Source: Betaproteobacteria bacterium (GTDB lineage: Bacteria > Pseudomonadota > Gammaproteobacteria > Burkholderiales > SG8-41). From it: 28,023 nucleotides of DNA. The DNA lies in NCBI GenBank assembly GCA_025363575.1, contig JANYDM010000050.1:1-28023 (forward strand). Reading direction: 5' to 3'. Below, in pieces: positions 22,798 through 28,023 of this stretch. The translations under genes and the position numbers were made by a program. Under the pieces are notes generated by a model. The model had not been told where the DNA came from. It did no database searches and saw only the letters and a program-made list of their open reading frames with translations. The stretch's first letter is position 1; every line of letters starts with the position of its first letter.

Positions 22798-24333
22798 TTA
22801 AAAAGTCGTCGGCCAATTGTGAATGAGGTGCTTGCCGATTCCGCCGGTCAAGCGCATCGTGTGCACCTCCAGCGTTTTGATCAGGTAATTTCGCGTATCG
22901 CGCGGGTCGATCACGGATTGCGTTTCGTACAACGCCGCAAGTCCCCATACGGCGGAATCCTGCGCAATCTGCGCGGCGAGTTCCTTGAAGCGCACCGGAT
23001 CGTCTTCCTCCTTGATCCCGTGCAGGATGTTGACGCCGACCGCGGGATCGACGAAGCCCAGATCCGCCGTCGGCCAGCAGGCGACTTCATCCGAGTTCCT
23101 GCCGCCGCCCATGTTGAGGTAGGCCTTGCCGAAGCTCTTGCGCAGGATGATCGAGATTTTCGGCACGGTGACCTGCGACAGCGCGTTGACCCAGTTGATG
23201 ATGCGGCCGGGCGCGCCGCGCATCTCGCCCTCAAGGCCGATCAGGAAGCCGGGCACGTCGACGAGAAAAACGATCGGTATGTTGAAGGAGTCGCACAGCA
23301 CGAGGAAACTCACAACCTTGTTGCACGCATCGACATCCAATGCGCCGCCCTTCTGCTGCGGATTGTTGGCGATAACGCCGACCGTGCTGCCGTTGAGCCG
23401 CGTCAAGCCGGTAACGATCGCTTTGCCGAACGAAGCCTTCAATTCGAACAGGCTGCCGGGATCGACAATAGAATTGATGATCTTGCGCACGTCGTAAATC
23501 TCGCTGCGCGATTCAGGCACGAGCTTGAGTATGTCCTTGCAGGCTTCATCGGCGCCGGCGGGCACCGGATGTTTCGGCGGCGCTTCGTTTTGATGTCCAG
23601 GCAAATAGGACAGGAACTTCTTCACCGCATCCAGCGCCTGCTCGTCGGTATCGACGGCCATGTCGACGAGGCCCGAGACCCGCGTATGCATCTTCCAGCC
23701 GCCCAGTTCTTCCGCGGTCACTGCACGACCGATGGCTTTTTCCGCAACCCGGTGGCTTGCGACCGCCAACGTCGCGCCTTTGCGCATGACGACGTAGTCG
23801 GACAGGCACGCGTACCACGCCGAATGGCCGAAACAATTGCCGAGCAGCGCCGAAGCCCACGGCGACTGGCGCGTGCGCTGATATTCCGCGCCGTCCTGGC
23901 CGATGATGGCGCGTCCCGATGCGCCCATGCGGTCAGGCATGCGCGCGCCGCTCGTCTCGCCGAGAAATATCATCGGAAAGCCGCGTTTGTTAGCGACATT
24001 CTTGACGTGCTTGACCTTCTTTTGGTTGACGAGCGCGCTCGAGGCGCCGAGCACCGTGAAGTCATTGGAAATCACGCCGACCGGCCGGCCCTCTACCTTG
24101 CCGAAACCGCACACCTTGCCATCCGCGGGCGTCTTATGACGCATCTCCGGGCGTGAAGACGCGGCGAACAATCCGGACTCATTGAAACTGCCGTCATCGA
24201 GCAGATAGTCGACTCGCTCGCGCGCATTCAAAATGCCTTGAGCACGCCGCTTCGCCAGTTTCTCGGGGCCGCCCATGGCCATGGCGCGCAGACGCCTTTC
24301 CTCGAACTCTTCGATCAGTGCAGTGAACGGCAT
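22798..24333 (-). CDS. acyl-CoA carboxylase carboxyltransferase subunit with atypical oxyanion loops
   Basis: A 511-aa carboxyltransferase-domain protein, distant from the gene at 16840-18420. It has the N-terminal LAKRRAQGILNARERVDYLL, the GETSGARMPD motif at 125-134 (usual SGAR of the family), the FGKAIVTGLTRLNGSTVGVI segment with ANNPQQKGG, and DVPGFLIG. Two usual Gly-rich loops look altered: the first half reads GNCFGHSAW where AGGxAY-type residues are expected, and the second reads SFGKAYLNMGGG where YGGAY is usual. ATG 24333 has AAGGT about 7 bases upstream. It is the first intact gene of the minus-strand operon; a fragment of a biotin-carrier-like gene lies just before it. Substrate and direction of reaction are unknown. 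Confidence 0.88.
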   Translation of the reverse strand: MPFTALIEEFEERRLRAMAMGGPEKLAKRRAQGILNARERVDYLLDDGSFNESGLFAASSRPEMRHKTPADGKVCGFGKVEGRPVGVISNDFTVLGASSALVNQKKVKHVKNVANKRGFPMIFLGETSGARMPDRMGASGRAIIGQDGAEYQRTRQSPWASALLGNCFGHSAWYACLSDYVVMRKGATLAVASHRVAEKAIGRAVTAEELGGWKMHTRVSGLVDMAVDTDEQALDAVKKFLSYLPGHQNEAPPKHPVPAGADEACKDILKLVPESRSEIYDVRKIINSIVDPGSLFELKASFGKAIVTGLTRLNGSTVGVIANNPQQKGGALDVDACNKVVSFLVLCDSFNIPIVFLVDVPGFLIGLEGEMRGAPGRIINWVNALSQVTVPKISIILRKSFGKAYLNMGGGRNSDEVACWPTADLGFVDPAVGVNILHGIKEEDDPVRFKELAAQIAQDSAVWGLAALYETQSVIDPRDTRNYLIKTLEVHTMRLTGGIGKHLIHNWPTTF

Positions 24334-24457
24334 AGTTGACCTTCTTGTTTTCGATGATTGACGCGCTGCCTGGATGGCCTAACCGGCAATTGCGGCGACC
24401 CCACCCGCCCGCCTTTATCAGTTGGCTGCGGATCCAACGGTCGGCAAAGTCGCGGCT

Positions 24458-24526
24458 CTACCCCTCCAGCACTGCCACGACCTGGCCCTCGGTGACCTTT
24501 TTTTTCAGTATCGTCGCGCTGGCAGA
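24458..24526 (-). pseudogene. C-terminal remnant of a biotin carboxyl carrier domain
   Basis: On the minus strand, bounded by TAG stops on both sides, are about 22 codons ending KKKVTEGQVVAVLEG. The pattern K-V-x-E-G-Q-x-h-x-V-L-E is the usual last strand of a biotinyl domain of acyl-CoA carboxylases. The AMKM biotin site and the rest are missing. A run of eight A residues at the KKK codons is a likely frameshift spot. Its position directly before the carboxyltransferase gene, where a carrier gene belongs, supports the reading, but the piece is short. Confidence 0.45.
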
Positions 24527-24550
24527 CTAGCACCGTGAAGCATACCTCTC

Positions 24551-24579
24551 AAGAATATCGTGTTATCGTGGTATTCCTT
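24551..24579. promoter_or_regulatory. dyad in the divergent LysR-carboxyltransferase gap
   Basis: AAGAATA at 24551-24557 faces TATTCCTT at 24572-24579, with a GAATA/TATTC core separated by 14 bases. The spacing and AT-rich character fit a LysR-type operator, about 20 bases before the GTG of the LysR gene. It could allow autoregulation and control of the operon starting at 24333. Confidence 0.35.
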
Positions 24580-24598
24580 TTGATTATCCTGAAATGAC

Positions 24599-25549
24599 GT
24601 GAAGCTCCAGCAACTGAAATATATTGTCGAGGTGTGCCGGCACAACAACCATTTTTCCGACGCCGCCGAGCACCTGCACACCTCTCAGCCGGGACTGAGC
24701 AAGCAAATCCAGATGCTCGAAGCGGAGCTCGGCTTCGCGGTGTTCCATCGCAGCCGCAATCGCATCCTGGGGCTCACCGACCCCGGCCGCGAAATAGTAG
24801 AAATTGCCAAGCGCGTCATCATGGATGTCGAAAGCATGAAGTCAGTGCAAGCCGATCTGGCCGCGCAAACGCATGGCTCGCTGACGATCGCCACTACGCA
24901 TACGCCCGCACGCTATGTGCTGCCCGACATAGTGCAGCGCTTCGTCACGCGCTATCCGGAAGTGACAGTCGGGTTGCGGCAAGGCAACCCCGCGCAGATC
25001 TGCGCGATGGTCGATGAAGGGACTGCGGACATCGCGATCGGTAGCGAGACGAGCCAGCAGTTCGGCAATCTCGTTATGCTGCCCTGTTTTCAGCTGGCAC
25101 GCAGCATCGTGGCCCGGAAAGGACACCCTATCCTGCGCATTAAGCGCCCTTCGCTGGAGCAGATCGCAAAATACCCGATCATCACGAACGACCCGGCGTT
25201 CAGCGGCCGCTGGCGAGTCATGGACGCATTCAAAAAACGCGGGCTGTCGCCCAGACTCATGTTCGGCATTGTGGACGCCGACGTAAGCAAAGCCTATGTC
25301 GAACGCGACCTGGGCATCGCTATTCTGCCGACCATGGCAATCGATTCGTCGCGCGAAATGAATCTGCGGGGCCGCGATATCAGCCACTTGTTTCCGCCGA
25401 GCACCATATACGTAACGCTCCGCAAAAATGCCTACCTCCGGCAATTCGTTTTCGACTTTATAAATCTGCTCTCGCCTACGCTGACGACAGCTTCGATAGC
25501 TGCAGCGCTCCGCGGTAAAAAGCAGGCTGGAACCCGTTCGATAAACTGA
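24599..25549 (+). CDS. LysR-type transcriptional regulator, CysB/Cbl-like
   Basis: A 316-aa DNA-binding regulator. The N-terminal winged helix-turn-helix reads MKLQQLKYIVEVCRHNNHFS, then DAAEHLHTSQPGLSKQIQMLE, the CysB/Cbl version. The effector domain (about 92-300) contains TTHTPARYVLP; in CysB the same place is TTHTQARY and binds sulfate or N-acetylserine. Here Gln103 is Pro, so the ligand may differ. The start is a GTG at 24599, which gives the canonical CysB-type N-terminus. It is divergent from the carboxyltransferase/Bug/CaiB operon and lies 139 bases upstream of the Bug-lyase pair on the same strand. Control of either set is plausible from position; neither is proven. Confidence 0.92.
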   Translation: MKLQQLKYIVEVCRHNNHFSDAAEHLHTSQPGLSKQIQMLEAELGFAVFHRSRNRILGLTDPGREIVEIAKRVIMDVESMKSVQADLAAQTHGSLTIATTHTPARYVLPDIVQRFVTRYPEVTVGLRQGNPAQICAMVDEGTADIAIGSETSQQFGNLVMLPCFQLARSIVARKGHPILRIKRPSLEQIAKYPIITNDPAFSGRWRVMDAFKKRGLSPRLMFGIVDADVSKAYVERDLGIAILPTMAIDSSREMNLRGRDISHLFPPSTIYVTLRKNAYLRQFVFDFINLLSPTLTTASIAAALRGKKQAGTRSIN

Positions 25550-25610
25550 ACGGTCGGGCCTGCAAGCCTTGATCCTGCAGCCCGGGACCCGCGTGCCGCG
25601 CCGGCGCCCG

Positions 25611-25627
25611 GAAAATTCGGTATGCTC
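25611..25627 (+). promoter_or_regulatory. 17-bp motif GAAAATTCGGTATGCTC, putative promoter of Bug-lyase pair
   Basis: An exact second copy of the motif at 13035-13051, here 62 bases before the GTG of the Bug gene. TATGCT may be the -10. Placement after the LysR gene suggests the Bug-lyase pair has its own promoter. The leader between motif and start (25628-25688) has no frame of its own. Confidence 0.4.
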
Positions 25628-25688
25628 CGTCTTGCGGCCGGTTAAACAGCGCGGCCCTCATAAATCCCTGGATTCAAGGAAACACTTC

Positions 25689-26672
25689 GTGCGTATCAAC
25701 GCCTCATGGCAGCTCAGTGCGCTTGCGCTGTCTGCGATCATCACCATGGCGGACTCGATGAACTCGTTCGCCGCCTATCCTGACCGTCCCATCCGCTGGG
25801 TCGTCCCCGGCGCGGCCGGCAGCGGCGTTGACGCAGGCGCACGGATGATCTCGAACGAGCTCTCGGTAAACTTGGGCCAGCAAGTCGTGGTGGACAATCG
25901 CTCCGGAGCCGGCGGCGCAATCGGCATCGAGCTGGTGGCCAAAGCGTCGCCCGATGGCTATGCCATGGTGTCGGGCAACAGCACGAACATCGTGATGAAC
26001 CGCTTCGCGCACGCCAAGCTCCCCTACGATCCGGATCGCCAGCTGCGCGCGGTCGTGCAGACCCATTCGCAGCCGAACGTACTCGTCGGCTATCTCGGCC
26101 TTCCCGTGAAGAATGTGAGCGAGCTCATCGATTACGCCAGGAAAAATCCGGGCGCGTTATCGTATTCGTCATCCGGCAACGGTTCCAGCCTGCATTTTGC
26201 CGGCGAGCTTTTCAAGCTGATGACCGGAACGGAAATCACCCACGTGCCCTATGCGAGCGTGCCGGTGGCGCTCAACGATCTTTTTGGCGGTCGCGTGCCG
26301 CTCATGTTCGGCAATATGAGCGCGCTCGCACCGCACGTCAGAGCGGGCAAACTGCGCGCCCTCGCTGTCACGTCGAGCAAGCGATCGACGGTGATGCCCG
26401 AACTGCCGACCGTGGCCGAGAGCGGTTTGCCGGGATATGAAGTCGTCGCCTGGGGCGGCATCATGGTGCCTGCGGCGACACCGCAGACCATCGTGGACAA
26501 AATTAACGCTGCCGCGAACGGGGCGCTGCAGACTCCCAGTGTCAAAGAGAAGGCCGCGGGGCTCGGCCTGGATCTCGCCGGCGGGAGCGCCAAAAATTTC
26601 GCGGCGCTTATACAGAGCGAGTACGTCAAATGGGGCAACGTGGCAAAAAAAGTGGGGATCAAACCAGAATGA
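25689..26672 (+). CDS. Bug/TctC-family substrate-binding protein coupled to a lyase
   Basis: A 327-aa periplasmic receptor. The leader (V/M)RINASWQLSALALSAIITM with cleavage near SFAA is followed by YPDRPIRWVVPGAAGSGVD, DNRSGAGG at 69-76, AKASPDGYAM and HVPYASVP. Classical Bug proteins have HVPYKG; the Lys-Gly is replaced by Ala-Ser here. The start is taken as GTG 25689, with AAGGA about 9 bases upstream; the open frame continues to 25569, but that would run over the promoter motif and add an unlikely N-terminus. Its TGA overlaps the ATG of the next gene by four bases, so the receptor and the argininosuccinate-lyase-like enzyme are made together; the bound acid is probably the lyase's substrate. 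Confidence 0.92.
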   Translation: MRINASWQLSALALSAIITMADSMNSFAAYPDRPIRWVVPGAAGSGVDAGARMISNELSVNLGQQVVVDNRSGAGGAIGIELVAKASPDGYAMVSGNSTNIVMNRFAHAKLPYDPDRQLRAVVQTHSQPNVLVGYLGLPVKNVSELIDYARKNPGALSYSSSGNGSSLHFAGELFKLMTGTEITHVPYASVPVALNDLFGGRVPLMFGNMSALAPHVRAGKLRALAVTSSKRSTVMPELPTVAESGLPGYEVVAWGGIMVPAATPQTIVDKINAAANGALQTPSVKEKAAGLGLDLAGGSAKNFAALIQSEYVKWGNVAKKVGIKPE

Positions 26673-28023
26673 GCGCAGAACATAAAGACATGCTGTTGGC
26701 CGAGGCACGGCTTTCGAGCCCGCCTTCCGAGCAATTCCTGCGGCACTACCATGTGCCCAGCCTTGCCCGCGAAAAGCGGCAACTCCAGAACTACATGGCG
26801 GTGGACCTCGCTCACACCGTGATGCTCGTGGAGGAAGGCATCCTCGCCCGCGACCACGGGGCCGCCATACTGAAGACCCTGCTGGAAATTCTCGCCATGC
26901 CTCCCGAGGATTTTCAGATCGACCCGGTCAAGGGAACCTTCCTGCTGCAGGTCGAGGCGTTCCTGTCGCAGCGCATTGGTGAAGATACTGCGGGACGAAT
27001 GCACACGGGCCGCAGCCGCATCGATCAGGGCGCTACTGTTCGACGCCACTTCAAACGCGGCCGCATGCTGGATACGATGGAAAGCTTGCTCCGGCTGCAG
27101 CGCGCGGTTATTAGCCAGGCGAAGCGCCATACGCGGACGATCATGCCGGGTTACACCCACATGCAGCACGCCCAGCCGTGGGTGTTCGGTCACTACCTCT
27201 TGAGTTTCTGCACCAAGTTCCGCGAGGATTTCCAGCGCATGGTGGAATGCTACGCGCGCGTGAATCTGAATCCGCTCGGCGCGGTCGGCCTGTCGGGAAC
27301 CTCATGGCCGCTGAATCGTCAGCGCACGACAGAACTGCTGGGCTTCTCCGGCCTGGTGGAAAACTCCAAGCTCGGCCGCGAGGCTTACTACGCGGCTGAA
27401 GCGATTGCCGCTTTATCGTACGTCATGTGCGACCTCAACGACCTCGCGACCGATTTTCATGTGTGGTCCACCACGGAGTTTGGATTGGTCGAGAGCGACG
27501 ACGCCTATTGCGGGACGAGCAGCATCTTTCCGCAGAAAAAAAACCCGAACTCGCTCGAAACGATCAAGCGGGCCGGCGGCGCCTCGGTCACGTGGCTGGC
27601 ATCCGCGCTCGCTACCTATCGGGCCGAAGGGACCGGCGATCAGGCGATGCGCGGCCTGCCGATGATCGACGATGCTTTCAACACCACCGAGGGTATGTGC
27701 GATCTCAGCACGGGCGTGGTGGAGACACTGATCGTTCACGAAGACCGCATGCGCGAGCTGGTTGCCAATAGCTGGTGCACATCGAGCAACCTCGCCGACG
27801 TGATCGTGCGGGAACAAGGAGTCTCCTTCCGCCAGACCCACCACGTCGTCGCGCGCCTTGTGAGAATTTGCCTGGCGGAGAAAGTTCTGCCATCGAAGGT
27901 GACGGTCGCTATTTTGAATCGCGCCGCGCAGGAGACTATCGGCAAAAACATCGACATGCAGGAATCTGCGCTGCGCGACTCGCTCAATCCCGATGTCTTC
28001 GTGCGTACGCGCGTGACCACCGG
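26669..28023 (+). CDS. argininosuccinate-lyase-like C-N lyase (3' end beyond window)
   Basis: A 451-codon open frame with no stop before the window end. It belongs to the fumarase/aspartase/argininosuccinate lyase superfamily, which eliminates an amine (or fumarate-type product) from an N-substituted aspartate-like acid. Landmarks: MHTGRSRIDQGAT at 111-123 (argininosuccinate lyases have HTxRSRNDQ, so Asn is Ile), GYTHMQHAQP at 161-170 with the catalytic His region, GLSGTSWPLNR at 207-217, the flexible signature loop GTSSIFPQKKNP at 282-293 (Met of the usual SSxMPxKxNP is Phe), and FRQTHHVVARLV at 387-398. Arginine-pathway ArgH is unlikely because it is coupled to a Bug receptor and lacks the conserved Asn. 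An aminopolycarboxylate lyase of the EDDS-lyase type is a reasonable alternative. Confidence 0.88.
   Translation, partial: MSAEHKDMLLAEARLSSPPSEQFLRHYHVPSLAREKRQLQNYMAVDLAHTVMLVEEGILARDHGAAILKTLLEILAMPPEDFQIDPVKGTFLLQVEAFLSQRIGEDTAGRMHTGRSRIDQGATVRRHFKRGRMLDTMESLLRLQRAVISQAKRHTRTIMPGYTHMQHAQPWVFGHYLLSFCTKFREDFQRMVECYARVNLNPLGAVGLSGTSWPLNRQRTTELLGFSGLVENSKLGREAYYAAEAIAALSYVMCDLNDLATDFHVWSTTEFGLVESDDAYCGTSSIFPQKKNPNSLETIKRAGGASVTWLASALATYRAEGTGDQAMRGLPMIDDAFNTTEGMCDLSTGVVETLIVHEDRMRELVANSWCTSSNLADVIVREQGVSFRQTHHVVARLVRICLAEKVLPSKVTVAILNRAAQETIGKNIDMQESALRDSLNPDVFVRTRVTT

Noticed and set aside
22705..24156. 483-codon plus-strand frame opposite the carboxyltransferase gene
   Set aside because: Antisense shadow: the minus strand codes for a complete carboxyltransferase, and the plus frame has no motif or ribosome site.
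24315..24533. 72-codon minus-strand frame ahead of the carboxyltransferase gene
   Set aside because: Its residues show no family; the biotin-carrier-like sequence lies in another frame of the same stretch.
26669..28023. Calling the final gene argH of arginine biosynthesis
   Set aside because: The ASL motif HTxRSRNDQ is altered (RSRID), and the gene is coupled to a carboxylate receptor rather than to arginine genes.

Overview
The window looks like a piece of a high-GC betaproteobacterial chromosome, most likely Burkholderiales-like. The main reason is the number of Bug/TctC-type tripartite tricarboxylate transporter (TTT) substrate-binding proteins: five intact genes plus one C-terminal remnant in 28 kb, with no TctA/TctB membrane partner in view. 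That expansion is typical of Bordetella/Cupriavidus-like soil bacteria. Nearly everything else is small-acid catabolism or CoA-thioester chemistry. I see no rRNA, tRNA, CRISPR array, phage gene or intact insertion sequence.

Layout. 1-450: the end of an unrecognised gene, a 56-codon ORF overlapping it, and GC-rich hairpins. 478-1221: a lone polar-amino-acid-type ABC ATPase. 1322-4178: two closely similar amidohydrolase-2 genes separated by about 1.2 kb of gene debris (an SDR tail on the minus strand abutting a PQQ-type beta-propeller tail on the plus strand). 4213-8692 (minus): a probable operon read SDR, FMN 2-hydroxyacid oxidase, Bug protein, then a small EamA transporter and a secreted alpha/beta hydrolase. 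The Bug gene carries a 42-bp in-frame triplication and is followed by the dead tail of another Bug gene. 8966-10267: a TTC38-like TPR protein. 10262-12967 (minus): exported double rhodanese, GST and double-hotdog thioesterase. 13103-14200: a secreted NHL beta-propeller. 14248-16364 (minus): MFS transporter and an exported double-VOC protein. 16652-16836: a response-regulator remnant.

16840-24333 (minus) is the most coherent block: carboxyltransferase, Bug, Bug, CaiB/BaiF CoA-transferase, Bug, carboxyltransferase. It reads as capture of a carboxylic acid, CoA activation, then biotin-dependent carboxylation or decarboxylation. Biotin carboxylase is absent, and only the last ~22 codons of a biotin-carrier-like gene survive at the head of the operon. 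A CysB/Cbl-like LysR gene is divergent from it (24599-25549). It is followed by a Bug gene translationally coupled to an argininosuccinate-lyase-like C-N lyase that runs off the window end.

No defence or mobile system is visible. The more unusual content is the incomplete carboxylase operon, the Bug-lyase pair, the triplicated Bug N-terminus, and several abutting gene remnants that record repeated deletion and recombination.
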